A DNA stretch of 64,000 nt from Flavobacterium crocinum (GCF_003122385.1 NZ_CP029255.1:1364001-1428000); one strand, 5' to 3'. Shown: positions 43,131 to 51,045, counted from the first letter of the stretch. Numbers and translations: made by a program. Notes: a model not told the origin generated them from the sequence alone.

Positions 43131-43913
43131 TTAAACCATTTCGGTTTTCATCACAATATCTTCTTCGATGGCATTCCAAAGACCAATGCGTTTTTCTAAG
43201 GCAAGAATAGAAACTTCTTCCGCTTCTTTCCATTTTTGTGCATCTTCTTCACATAATTCTGAGATCATTGTCATTGCCATTGGACCATGCTCATCGGCAT
43301 CTAGTTCGATATGTCTTTCAAAATAATATAAAAGTTTTGTCAAATCAGTTTCCGGAAGATTCTTTTGAAAGTTTTTTAGGATTTCTGTAAACATGCTTGG
43401 AATCAAATCTTCTCTTCCGAAAGTAAAAGCAGCGGCAATTTCGTGTGGTTTTCCTTCTTCAATTACTCTAAAAGTAAAATCTAAGAACGCTTTCACATTT
43501 GGGTGCATCGGGCTTTGTTTGATGGCAACAAATATGTTTTGAAGCGAATGTACTTCTGATAAGAAACTTAAGATTCCGGTTGTATTGGCACCACAGGCTT
43601 CCATTGCTTCCAAATACATTTCGTAATGACTTTGTCTTCTTCCGTCGAGTGTCAAATCTGTTTCTTCTGCAAGAACAATTTCATTAATTAAATATCGTGT
43701 TTCCGGATTTTTTGTAGCAAACCAAGGCGTTGTCGTACAAGTAAGTTTGGCTTGTAAAGCTTTTAAAAGTGACATAAAATCCCAAACAGCAAAAACGTGT
43801 GTTTCAAGAAAGCTGTGTAAGTCGTCTATGTTTTGAATCTTATTGTATAAAGAATGGTTTAAAAGTTGGTCTTTCTGAGGTTGGATGCTTTTGTTTATCG
43901 TTTCGATATTCAT
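43131..43913 (-). CDS. DUF3050 family protein (heme-oxygenase-like fold)
   Basis: 260 residues, no signal peptide. The family opening HSLYNKIQNIDDLHSFLETH is followed by VFAVWDFMSLLKALQ and PETRYLINEIVLAEETD. His/Glu residues (HVFAVWDFMS, EIVLAEE, HIELDADEHGPMA) are placed as in heme-oxygenase-like diiron or cofactor-binding helical bundles. Biochemical role unknown. A bidirectional hairpin separates it from the acyl-CoA dehydrogenase gene upstream. Confidence 0.85.
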   Translation of the reverse strand: MNIETINKSIQPQKDQLLNHSLYNKIQNIDDLHSFLETHVFAVWDFMSLLKALQAKLTCTTTPWFATKNPETRYLINEIVLAEETDLTLDGRRQSHYEMYLEAMEACGANTTGILSFLSEVHSLQNIFVAIKQSPMHPNVKAFLDFTFRVIEEGKPHEIAAAFTFGREDLIPSMFTEILKNFQKNLPETDLTKLLYYFERHIELDADEHGPMAMTMISELCEEDAQKWKEAEEVSILALEKRIGLWNAIEEDIVMKTEMV

Positions 43914-43940
43914 TTTTGGAATAATTTTGATGCAAAGATA

Positions 43941-43969
43941 AAAAGCTTCTCCGTTAAGAAGAAGCTTTT
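43941..43969. terminator. Hairpin between acyl-CoA dehydrogenase and DUF3050 genes
   Basis: AAAAGCTTCT pairs exactly with AGAAGCTTTT around a 9-base loop. For the minus-strand gene ending at 44005 it lies 36 bases after the stop. Confidence 0.7.
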
Positions 43970-44004
43970 CGCATTGATTTTATGTATATTTTAATAGTTG
44001 ATGT

Positions 44005-45183
44005 TTATTTAAATGCTGGAATTCCAGTTACATCCATTCCGGTTATCAACAAATGGATGTCGTGAGTTCCTTCATAAGTAATGACACTTTCTAGGTTCAT
44101 CATGTGACGCATAATAGAGTATTCGCCAGTTATTCCCATACCTCCAAGCATTTGTCTTGCTTCGCGAGCAATGTTGATTGCCATGTTTACGTTGTTACGT
44201 TTTGCCATCGAAATTTGAGCAGTTGTTGCTTTTCCTTCGTTTCTTAAAACGCCTAAACGCCAGGTTAACAATTGCGCTTTTGTGATTTCGGTAATCATTT
44301 CTGCCAGTTTTTTCTGCTGTAATTGAGTTCCTCCAATTGGTTTTCCGAATTGGATTCTCTCTTTTGAATATCTTAAAGCAGTATCATAACAATCCATTGC
44401 TGCACCAATTGCACCCCAGGCAATTCCGTAACGGGCAGAATCTAAACAGCCAAGCGGAGCACCAAGTCCGGATTTATTTGGTAAAAGGTTTTCTTTTGGA
44501 ACTTTTACATTATCAAAAATTAATTCTCCTGTTGCAGAGGCACGAAGCGACCATTTATTGTGGGTTTCAGGAGTTGTAAAACCTTCCATCCCGCGTTCTA
44601 CAATTAAACCATGAATTCGGCCTTCCTCATTTTTAGCCCAAACAATAGCGATATCAGCAAAAGGCGCATTTGAAATCCACATTTTAGCACCATTTAAAAG
44701 ATAATGATCGCCCATATCTTTAAAATTGGTAATCATACTTCCCGGATCAGAACCGTGATCTGGTTCTGTTAAACCAAAACATCCTATATATTCGCCAGTA
44801 GCAAGCTTTGGCAGATACTTCATTCTCTGTTCTTCGTTTCCGTATTTCCAAATTGGATACATTACTAAGGAAGATTGCACAGATGAGGTTGATCTTACAC
44901 CAGAATCGCCTCTTTCGATTTCCTGCATAATTAGACCATAAGAGATTTGATCTAATCCTGCTCCGCCATATTCTACAGGAATATAAGGGCCGAAACCGCC
45001 AATTTCTCCCAGACCTTTTATGATTTGTTTAGGAAATTCTGCTTTTTGTGCATATTCTTCTATAATAGGAGAAACTTCTTTTTTAACCCATGCACGAGCA
45101 GATTCGCGAACCAATTTATGTTCGTCAGAAAGTAAATCGTCTAAGTTGTAGTAATCTGGAGATTGAAATAGGTCTGGTTTCAT
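44005..45183 (-). CDS. Acyl-CoA dehydrogenase, glutaryl-CoA dehydrogenase-like
   Basis: 392 residues, full length for the flavin-dependent acyl-CoA dehydrogenase family. Signature CFGLTEPDHGSDPGSM and later QMLGGMGITGEYSIMRH are present, and the catalytic Glu lies in ITYEGTHDIHLLITG, the position used by glutaryl-CoA and related dehydrogenases. The N-terminus (MKPDLFQSPDYYNLDDLLSD) is that of the glutaryl-CoA-type subgroup. It probably acts in lysine/tryptophan or fatty-acid catabolism; decarboxylation activity cannot be proved from sequence. Monocistronic. Confidence 0.92.
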   Translation of the reverse strand: MKPDLFQSPDYYNLDDLLSDEHKLVRESARAWVKKEVSPIIEEYAQKAEFPKQIIKGLGEIGGFGPYIPVEYGGAGLDQISYGLIMQEIERGDSGVRSTSSVQSSLVMYPIWKYGNEEQRMKYLPKLATGEYIGCFGLTEPDHGSDPGSMITNFKDMGDHYLLNGAKMWISNAPFADIAIVWAKNEEGRIHGLIVERGMEGFTTPETHNKWSLRASATGELIFDNVKVPKENLLPNKSGLGAPLGCLDSARYGIAWGAIGAAMDCYDTALRYSKERIQFGKPIGGTQLQQKKLAEMITEITKAQLLTWRLGVLRNEGKATTAQISMAKRNNVNMAINIAREARQMLGGMGITGEYSIMRHMMNLESVITYEGTHDIHLLITGMDVTGIPAFK

Positions 45184-45296
45184 GTTTTTTAATTTTTAAC
45201 AAAACAAATTTACGTAATAAAAATATAACAAATAACTCTTATTTTGTTATATTTTTTAAAGGTAAAAATAAAATTAATAGGAATTTGGCAAATTAA

Positions 45297-45330
45297 TTGT
45301 AGTTTATTGATAATTTATAGACTATTTTTG
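45297..45330 (+). promoter_or_regulatory. Promoter of TPR-AraC regulator gene
   Basis: TTG at 45297-45299, a 23-base spacer, and TATTTTTG at 45323-45330. The ATG is 20 bases further on. Confidence 0.5.
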
Positions 45331-45349
45331 AATACCAAAAATTTAATAA

Positions 45350-47122
45350 ATGAGGCTGATCATCTCTTTTCTATTTTTATTCCTACTTAATACTGCTGTA
45401 GCTCAACCTACAAAAGAGCTTACTGAACAAGAGTATTTGGAGCTGCAAGATAAAATACGTTTCAGTATAAATGGAAATTATGATGAAGGATTGGAGTATG
45501 TTGATCAATTGTTAAAATCAAAAAATGAGGAACGTCTTGCTTTTGCTTATGGAGTTAGTTCCTATTTATATCAATTAAAAGGTAATGTTAAAGAGTCTGA
45601 TAAAAAATATGATCTGGCTTTAAAACATTTACAGAAGATTCCGGAATCAGATAGTAAGTATAAACTTCAATCCTATTTAGCTAATTACCGAGGTTTAATA
45701 TATTGGAAAAGAGGTAATTATTCCAAGTCTTTGACAAGTTATCAGGAGGGAATCAAATATTCTACTCAGATAAAAGACGTAATGCAAATTTTAAGACTTA
45801 AGGCAAATATTGCTATTTTAAATGAAGGAGTAGGAAACTATCAATTATCAATAAAGATTTTGAGACAGAACGATGCTTTTTTGGATAGAAATGAAAGTCT
45901 GTATGAAAAAGATTTATTTCAGAATTCTAAAAGTAATACTTATATCAATCTGGGAGGTTCATACGAAGGATATTATTCTAAAAACAGGAATAAAAAATAT
46001 TTACTGGACTCTGCAGAATATTTTTATAAAAAAGCAATTGCCTACTCAGACAAGTTTGTAGATAATAATATTACTGCAAAATTAAGCCTGGGAAATGTTT
46101 ATGTCTTTAAAAAAGATTTTAAAAATGCTGAGAAAATCTATTATGACATTGCTTTTTATTCAAAACAGGTTAATAGTGATTTTCTTTATCAGATAGCCAA
46201 TTTTAATCTTGGAGATCTGTACTACGCTACAAAAAAATACGATAAAGCACTTATTTTTCTTAAAAAAGTAGATTCTCTTAGTATCAAAAATAAAACGATT
46301 GATAATAGTTATTTCAAATCTAATTATTTGCAGGCCAAAATTTACAGCCTTAAGAATGAGCCGGAACTTGCTTATAAACATTCCAAATTATATTTGGATT
46401 CATATGAAAAATATGAAGGCAATATGAGAGAAGAAGCTCTTGAGGTTAATTTTCAATTAGGTACAGCTGATCTTAGCACAGAAATGCTGGATGTACAGGA
46501 AAAATATAAATACGAAGTTTTTTGGAACAAAGCATTAAAAGTATTTTATGTGATTCTGGTAATTGGAATTGTATTTTTCCTAATTAAAAATATTCGGGAT
46601 AAGAATAAAGCTCAAAAGAAAATGAATGCTTTGATAGAAGAATTTAAAGCTAATCTTGAGAAAAAAGAACTGGAAAAGGCTGAAATTGAAAAATCAAGAA
46701 TTGAGCAACCTGTACTTGAAGTTTCTGAATTAGAAGATATTCAACTGAAAAAAGAAAATGCTAATCTAAGTATTGATGAAGCAAAAGAGAATAAAATTGT
46801 AGAAAAATTATTAGCTCTCGAAGAAAAACTGGAATACTTAAATTCAGATTTTACACTTTCGTATGCCGCAAAAAAAATAAAAACGAATACAACTTATTTA
46901 TCTTATGTAGTTAATAAGAGATTTGGAAAATCTTTTGGAGAATATTCTAACGAATTGAAAATTAATTATGTTATCAATCAAATGATTACGAATCACTTAT
47001 ATCGTAAATATTCTACTCAGGCAATTGCTGAAAGTGTCGGATTTAAGAACGCGGTCTCTTTTGCAAAATCGTTTCGCAAAAGAACTGGAGTATCTCCAGC
47101 TCAGTTTGCGAATAATATATAG
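45350..47122 (+). CDS. TPR-transmembrane-AraC hybrid regulator
   Basis: 590 residues. Signal peptide (MRLIISFLFLFLLNTAVAQP), then about nine TPR-like repeats in the periplasm (for example YRGLIYWKRGNYSKSLTSYQ; FNLGDLYYATKKYDKALIFL), a TM helix near residue 400 (VFYVILVIGIVFFLIKNI), a charged coiled-coil, and a cytoplasmic AraC-type DNA-binding domain: FTLSYAAKKIKTNTTYLSYV and YSTQAIAESVGFKNAVSFAK, FRKRTGVSPAQFANN. This design senses an extracytoplasmic signal and acts directly on DNA. It sits immediately beside the GG-peptide array and the exporter, so a secreted peptide could be its ligand (inference). Members of this family are common in Flavobacteriia and often lie alone. Confidence 0.9.
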   Translation: MRLIISFLFLFLLNTAVAQPTKELTEQEYLELQDKIRFSINGNYDEGLEYVDQLLKSKNEERLAFAYGVSSYLYQLKGNVKESDKKYDLALKHLQKIPESDSKYKLQSYLANYRGLIYWKRGNYSKSLTSYQEGIKYSTQIKDVMQILRLKANIAILNEGVGNYQLSIKILRQNDAFLDRNESLYEKDLFQNSKSNTYINLGGSYEGYYSKNRNKKYLLDSAEYFYKKAIAYSDKFVDNNITAKLSLGNVYVFKKDFKNAEKIYYDIAFYSKQVNSDFLYQIANFNLGDLYYATKKYDKALIFLKKVDSLSIKNKTIDNSYFKSNYLQAKIYSLKNEPELAYKHSKLYLDSYEKYEGNMREEALEVNFQLGTADLSTEMLDVQEKYKYEVFWNKALKVFYVILVIGIVFFLIKNIRDKNKAQKKMNALIEEFKANLEKKELEKAEIEKSRIEQPVLEVSELEDIQLKKENANLSIDEAKENKIVEKLLALEEKLEYLNSDFTLSYAAKKIKTNTTYLSYVVNKRFGKSFGEYSNELKINYVINQMITNHLYRKYSTQAIAESVGFKNAVSFAKSFRKRTGVSPAQFANNI

Positions 47123-47136
47123 GAGATATATAAATT

Positions 47137-47220
47137 TTATCGATTTTCATTTCCGTTACTTTTTTTAGCGTCATCAGTACTAGTAGCATCATTTCTTCAT
47201 TACCAATTTTAATGACTAGG
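47137..47220 (-). pseudogene. Possible relic of another GG-peptide gene
   Basis: Minus strand, past the end of the array: one frame reads VIKIGNEE and the next frame continues NDATSTDDAKKSNGNENR and stop. Together, with a frame jump, this resembles an array peptide (IIGG, acidic stretch, KGNGNG end). No start or leader is open. The resemblance is weak. Confidence 0.25.
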
Positions 47221-47309
47221 TTGGATTTCTGCTATTCTAATTTAATTGAAAAGTTGAGAATATCTGACTTTTAACTTTTGGATTACTTTAAATATTTTTA
47301 AAATCAGAA

Positions 47310-47441
47310 TTACCCGTTTCCGTTTCCTTTACCTCTTCCCGGATCAATATCTTCTCCTTCACCGCCTCTAGTAGTTTTTTGCTCTTTTTTAGAAATTGTT
47401 TCTTTTTGGAAATCTTTGAATGTGTATGTTGTAGTTTTCAT
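47310..47441 (-). CDS. GG-leader peptide, array copy 8 (last)
   Basis: 43 residues: MKTTTYTFKDFQKETISKKE start, then QKTTRGG with Gly26-Gly27 as the predicted cleavage site, and core EGEDIDPGRGKGNGNG. It shares the acidic EGEDIDP core type with copy 6. It differs from copy 6 at only a few positions (T/N at 3, Y/F at 6, T/I at 24). Confidence 0.85.
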   Translation of the reverse strand: MKTTTYTFKDFQKETISKKEQKTTRGGEGEDIDPGRGKGNGNG

Positions 47442-47487
47442 GTTTTTGAATTTTTTGGATTGCTTTTATATATTTTTAAAATCAGGA

Positions 47488-47619
47488 TTACCCGTTTCCG
47501 TTTCCTTTAACTCTTCCCGGATCCACTTCGTCACCGCCTCCGCCAATAATTGTTTTTTGCTCTTTTTTAGAAATTGTTTCTTTTTGGAAATCTTTGAATG
47601 TGAATGTTGTATTTTTCAT
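47488..47619 (-). CDS. GG-leader peptide, array copy 7
   Basis: 43 residues. N-terminus MKNTTFTFKDFQKETISKKE, then QKTIIGG and core GGDEVDPGRVKGNGNG. The peptide is identical to array copy 3. The core has no Cys and no aromatic residues. Confidence 0.85.
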   Translation of the reverse strand: MKNTTFTFKDFQKETISKKEQKTIIGGGGDEVDPGRVKGNGNG

Positions 47620-47665
47620 TTTTTTGAATTTTTTGGATTGCTTTTATATATTTTTAAAATCAGAA

Positions 47666-47797
47666 TTACCCGTTTCCGTTTCCTTTACCTCTTCCCGGAT
47701 CAATATCTTCTCCTTCACCGCCTCTAATAGTTTTTTGCTCTTTTTTAGAAATTGTTTCTTTTTGGAAATCTTTGAATGTGAATGTTGTATTTTTCAT
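47666..47797 (-). CDS. GG-leader peptide, array copy 6
   Basis: 43 residues. N-terminus of the NTTF type, then QKTIRGG and core EGEDIDPGRGKGNGNG. Combination of the NTTF leader with the EGEDIDP core is not found in any other copy. Confidence 0.85.
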   Translation of the reverse strand: MKNTTFTFKDFQKETISKKEQKTIRGGEGEDIDPGRGKGNGNG

Positions 47798-47843
47798 TTT
47801 TTTGAATTTTTTGGATTGCTTTTATATATTTTTAAAATCAGAA

Positions 47844-47975
47844 TTACCCGTTTCCGTTTCCTTTACCTCTTCCCGGATCAATTTCTTCATCACCACCACC
47901 TTTAATAATTTTTTGCTCTTTTTTAGAAATTGTTTCTTTTTGGAAATCTTTGAATGTGTATGTTGTAGTTTTCAT
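47844..47975 (-). CDS. GG-leader peptide, array copy 5 (divergent core)
   Basis: 43 residues. TTTY-type leader, then QKIIKGG and core GDEEIDPGRGKGNGNG. The only copy with Lys before the double glycine and with DEEIDP; the PGRGKGNGNG tail is unchanged. Confidence 0.85.
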   Translation of the reverse strand: MKTTTYTFKDFQKETISKKEQKIIKGGGDEEIDPGRGKGNGNG

Positions 47976-48021
47976 GTCTTTAAATTTTTTGGATTGCTTT
48001 TATATATTTTTAAAATCAGGA

Positions 48022-48153
48022 TTACCCGTTTCCGTTTCCTTTACCTCTTCCCGGATCAACTTCGTCACCGCCTCCACCAATAATAGTTTTTTGCTCTTTT
48101 TTAGAGATTGTTTCTTTTTGGAAATCTTTGAATGTGTATGTTGTAGTTTTCAT
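48022..48153 (-). CDS. GG-leader peptide, array copy 4
   Basis: 43 residues. TTTY-type leader, QKTIIGG, core GGDEVDPGRGKGNGNG. Same peptide as copy 2, with synonymous differences near the GG codons (GGT for GGC). Confidence 0.85.
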   Translation of the reverse strand: MKTTTYTFKDFQKETISKKEQKTIIGGGGDEVDPGRGKGNGNG

Positions 48154-48200
48154 GTCTTTGAATTTTTTGGATTGCTTTTATATATATTTTAAAATCAGAA

Positions 48201-48332
48201 TTACCCGTTTCCGTTTCCTTTAACTCTTCCCGGATCAACTTCGTCACCGCCTCCGCCAATAATTGTTTTTTGCTCTTTTTTAGAAATTGTTTCTTTTTGG
48301 AAATCTTTGAATGTGAATGTTGTATTTTTCAT
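48201..48332 (-). CDS. GG-leader peptide, array copy 3
   Basis: 43 residues. NTTF-type leader, QKTIIGG, core GGDEVDPGRVKGNGNG, the Val form of the tail. Confidence 0.85.
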   Translation of the reverse strand: MKNTTFTFKDFQKETISKKEQKTIIGGGGDEVDPGRVKGNGNG

Positions 48333-48377
48333 GTTTTTGAATTTTTTGGATTGCTTTTATATATTTTAAAATCTGAA

Positions 48378-48509
48378 TTACCCGTTTCCGTTTCCTTTAC
48401 CTCTTCCCGGATCAACTTCGTCACCGCCTCCGCCAATAATAGTTTTTTGCTCTTTTTTAGAGATTGTTTCTTTTTGGAAATCTTTGAATGTGTATGTTGT
48501 AGTTTTCAT
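48378..48509 (-). CDS. GG-leader peptide, array copy 2
   Basis: 43 residues. TTTY-type leader, QKTIIGG, core GGDEVDPGRGKGNGNG. Confidence 0.85.
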   Translation of the reverse strand: MKTTTYTFKDFQKETISKKEQKTIIGGGGDEVDPGRGKGNGNG

Positions 48510-48555
48510 GTTTTTGAATTTTTTGGATTGCTTTTATATATTTTTAAAATCAGGA

Positions 48556-48687
48556 TTACCCGTTTCCGTTTCCTTTAACTCTTCCCGGATCCACTTCGTC
48601 ACCGCCTCCGCCAATAATTGTTTTTTGCTCTTTTTTAGAAATTGTTTCAGTCTGGAAATCTTTGAATGTGAATGTTGTAGTTTTCAT
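48556..48687 (-). CDS. GG-leader peptide, array copy 1 (first)
   Basis: Small ribosomal peptide of 43 residues. The leader (MKTTTFTFKDFQTETISKKE, QKTIIGG) is of the double-glycine type cleaved by C39 peptidases during ABC export; the SKKEQKTIIGG end matches the leaders at 50863, 51115 and 51310 (consensus EQK-x-hydrophobic-x-GG). The core GGDEVDPGRVKGNGNG is Gly-rich, lacks Cys, and is unlike cores I know. It is the first gene of the minus-strand array and the only one with Thr at residue 13. No clear promoter was found upstream; cotranscription of all eight copies is likely because no terminator lies between them. Role: bacteriocin or signal (inference). Confidence 0.86.
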   Translation of the reverse strand: MKTTTFTFKDFQTETISKKEQKTIIGGGGDEVDPGRVKGNGNG

Positions 48688-49158
48688 TTTTTTGAGTTTT
48701 TTTAAATTAAAATTTTAATACTATTAATCTTTCATAAATATTTTTTTGCACTGTGATTAATTGCGTTGAAAAATAGCGCTAAAAATTAGTTATGCTAAAA
48801 TTTTTGGTTGTTATTCTTGTTTGAAAAGCAGTGAAAACGAAGTTCTTTTTTGAAAGTTAAATCTTATGTTATTTTCTTTCTGCTTTGTTTTTTTTTGGGA
48901 AGTATTTTGCTTCGAATTTGAGGTTTTATTTTGACTTTTTCGAGTCATTTTTTAACCTCTTTTTATATGATTTTTTTCTTGTAAATCATATAAATTTTAG
49001 GGCCTGTTTTTCATGTTTTGTGATGTTTAGATTATTGCATATCCAAAACTAGATAAAAAGTAGAGCCGTTAATCGAAAATGGTCTTTCTGAGATTTTTAT
49101 TCAAAAAAAATACAAATAACTCTTTGTTTGTCAGTGTTTTATGTAAATTACTATACTT
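48688..49158. other. Non-coding AT-rich divergent region
   Basis: About 470 bases between the array and the direct repeats before 49277. No coding frame stands out. An AT-rich hairpin (ATATGATTT / AAATCATAT) lies at 48965-48991 and a minus-strand TAGTTTTG -7-like element at 49044-49051 without a matching TTG. It presumably holds the array promoter. Confidence 0.5.
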
Positions 49159-49204
49159 GGTATAATTTATAAATTGTATGTGGTATAATTAATAAAATGT
49201 ATAT
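49159..49204. promoter_or_regulatory. Two adjacent 23-bp direct repeats (probable operator)
   Basis: GGTATAATTTATAAATTGTATGT without its last three bases (49159-49178) and GGTATAATTAATAAAATGTA (49182-49201) repeat with a period of 23 and few differences. They lie 73-118 bases before the exporter-locus gene at 49277, in the gap shared with the divergent array. Tandem sites of about two helical turns suit an AraC-type dimer. Confidence 0.5.
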
Positions 49205-49276
49205 ATACATGCGATTTTTATCAATAAAAACCCCAATCTTTGCAATGAAATTATGATTTAAAAACGATCAAAAGCG

Positions 49277-50833
49277 ATGTTAAAACTGGTCCAAAAATTT
49301 TTACAAATCAATCGATACTCAGACATAAAAAGTGAGTTCAAGGATCTGTTTTTGTCTCATCCAAATTATCCAAGTTTATTTGCCATTACAGATTCGTTTG
49401 ATTTGCTTTCTGTAGAGAATGCTGCTGTGAGAGTTTCGAAAGAACAAATTGTGGATTTACCTTCCAATTTTTTGGCGTATTTCAAAGAAGAATTAATCCT
49501 GGTTGAGAAGATTAAAAACGGTGTCCGAATTACAACACTGAAAAAAGGAAGTCAAAAATTATCTTATGATAAATTCCTTTTAGACTGGAATGGAGTAATT
49601 GTAGCTATCGAACCAAATAATGTTGTTGCCAGAGAGAATTTGAAAGTAGAGTACAACTGGTTAAAATATTTTTTGCCATTGGCACTTGTTACAGGATTGT
49701 CTTTTTTCTATAATGGTTTTAATTTATTCAGCAGTATTTTTTTAGTAACCTCAGTGTTAGGTTTAATTGTAAGTATATTTATAGTTCAGCAAAAATGGGG
49801 AGTGAAAAATACTGTAATTTCAAAATTTTGTAATCTAAGTTCTAATTCATCTTGCCATTCAGTAATCAGTTTCAACGACGATATTGCAAACAGATGGATC
49901 AGTTTTTCAGATTTACCATTATTGTTCTTTAGTGCAAGCATTATTGCAATTCTGGTTCAGCCATTAAGTTCAGCGGTTTTTGTTGGATTTTTAAGTTTAT
50001 TAGCAATTCCTGTGGTGGTTTGTTCTATCTGGATTCAAAAATTTGAAATTCAAAAATGGTGCGTAATGTGTTTAGCGGTATCATTTTTAATAATAGTTCA
50101 AAGTGTTGTTTGGTTTTCTTCAGATCTTTTCACTTTGAGTTTTAACTTCAGTACTGTTTTTCCATACGTATTCTCTTTATTGCTTTTAATTCCAATTTGG
50201 GCATCAGTTAAAGTAATGATCAAAAAGATGCTGGATAATGAAAATTCATTAAAAGAGCTTAAAAAGTTTAAAAGAAATTATTCTCTGTTAAACTTCTTAT
50301 CTAAAAAAGTAAAATACACAAAAGGATTTGAAGATTTAAGAGGCTTGAATTTTGGAAATAAAAATGCAGCAGTAAAACTTTCAGTTATACTAAGTCCAAG
50401 TTGCGGACACTGTTACAAAACATTTCAGGAAGCTTTTGAATTAGTGATAAAATTTCCGGACAAGATATTTTTGAATGTTCTTTTTAATATTAATCCTGAA
50501 AATAATGATAATCCTTATAAAGCTGTCGTTGAAAGACTTTTAACCATTAACAGAACAACACCGGGAAAAACTGTTGAAGCAATTTCAGATTGGTATATTA
50601 AAAGAATGACACATAAAAAATGGCTTAAAAAATGGCATGTTGATGCTGTGAGTATGATGATTAGTCAGGAAATTCAAAAACAATATGATTGGTGTTCAAT
50701 GAATAACTTTAATTATACACCGGTTAAAATTGTTAATGAAAGATTGTTTCCGAATGAATATGAGTTAAACGAACTAAAATATTTCCTGAACGATTTTGTA
50801 GATGAAGTTCAGGTTTTAGAAAGAATAGCATAA
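49277..50833 (+). CDS. C39-like/VKOR/thioredoxin fusion membrane protein
   Basis: 518 residues. Residues 1-110 resemble a C39-peptidase-like fold without the catalytic Cys (SHPNYPSLFAITDSFDLLSV; DFL-type end LLDWNGVIVAIEP). Then about five TM helices form a vitamin-K-epoxide-reductase domain with CNLSSNSSCHSV (near residue 185) and the CxxC site WCVMCLAV (near 260). A C-terminal thioredoxin/DsbA-like domain has SPSCGHCYKTF (near 375). Such fusions form disulfides in exported proteins. They accompany bacteroidotal peptide-export loci. Here it is directly followed by Cys-containing GG-leader peptides, which are its likely substrates. Confidence 0.87.
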   Translation: MLKLVQKFLQINRYSDIKSEFKDLFLSHPNYPSLFAITDSFDLLSVENAAVRVSKEQIVDLPSNFLAYFKEELILVEKIKNGVRITTLKKGSQKLSYDKFLLDWNGVIVAIEPNNVVARENLKVEYNWLKYFLPLALVTGLSFFYNGFNLFSSIFLVTSVLGLIVSIFIVQQKWGVKNTVISKFCNLSSNSSCHSVISFNDDIANRWISFSDLPLLFFSASIIAILVQPLSSAVFVGFLSLLAIPVVVCSIWIQKFEIQKWCVMCLAVSFLIIVQSVVWFSSDLFTLSFNFSTVFPYVFSLLLLIPIWASVKVMIKKMLDNENSLKELKKFKRNYSLLNFLSKKVKYTKGFEDLRGLNFGNKNAAVKLSVILSPSCGHCYKTFQEAFELVIKFPDKIFLNVLFNINPENNDNPYKAVVERLLTINRTTPGKTVEAISDWYIKRMTHKKWLKKWHVDAVSMMISQEIQKQYDWCSMNNFNYTPVKIVNERLFPNEYELNELKYFLNDFVDEVQVLERIA

Positions 50834-50862
50834 AAAAAATACTAACCCCAAACACCTGCGTT

Positions 50863-51045
50863 ATGTTAAAGAATATATTGAAATTGAAAGGTGCAGTAGA
50901 ATTGACTGCGAACGAACAAAAAACAATAAACGGAGGTAATGCTCCTATTTGTGAGGATGGATTTAAAGCTAAAAGATGTACAGAATTTGGAACAGTGCCT
51001 GCATACTGGAGCTGTGTGCCAAATAGCTACGTTGGAAGCTGTTAA
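50863..51045 (+). CDS. GG-leader precursor peptide, four-Cys core
   Basis: 60 residues. Leader MLKNILKLKGAVELTANEQK and TINGG (Gly24-Gly25), then the core NAPICEDGFKAKRCTEFGTV and PAYWSCVPNSYVGSC with four Cys. An even Cys number and a VKOR/DsbA-like protein 30 bases upstream suggest two disulfides. The GG site should be cut by the C39 domain of the exporter at 51820. No RiPP modification enzyme is nearby. A bacteriocin-like role is inferred. Confidence 0.85.
   Translation: MLKNILKLKGAVELTANEQKTINGGNAPICEDGFKAKRCTEFGTVPAYWSCVPNSYVGSC

Larger units (their letters stand above)
47310..48687 (-). repeat. Tandem array of eight 178-bp units, each with a 43-codon GG-peptide gene
   Basis: Start codons fall at 48687, 48509, 48332, 48153, 47975, 47797, 47619 and 47441, a period of 177-179 bases. 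Each unit is a 132-base gene plus a spacer of about 46 bases that is almost invariant (GATTTTAAAAATATATAAAA followed by GCAATCC). No terminator separates the units. The plus strand also has open frames across the units, but these shift with the repeat and lack plausible translation features. Confidence 0.92.

Noticed and set aside
47310..48687. CRISPR array
   Set aside because: Unit length is 178 bp, every part of the unit is repeated including the spacer, and no cas gene is present.
47416..48705. Series of overlapping plus-strand open frames of about 100 codons with repeated sequence
   Set aside because: They run through the 178-bp repeats, are rich in Phe/Leu/Cys from the reverse of Lys/Gly codons, and end arbitrarily. 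The minus-strand 43-codon frames have consistent starts, stops and GG leaders and explain the repeat.
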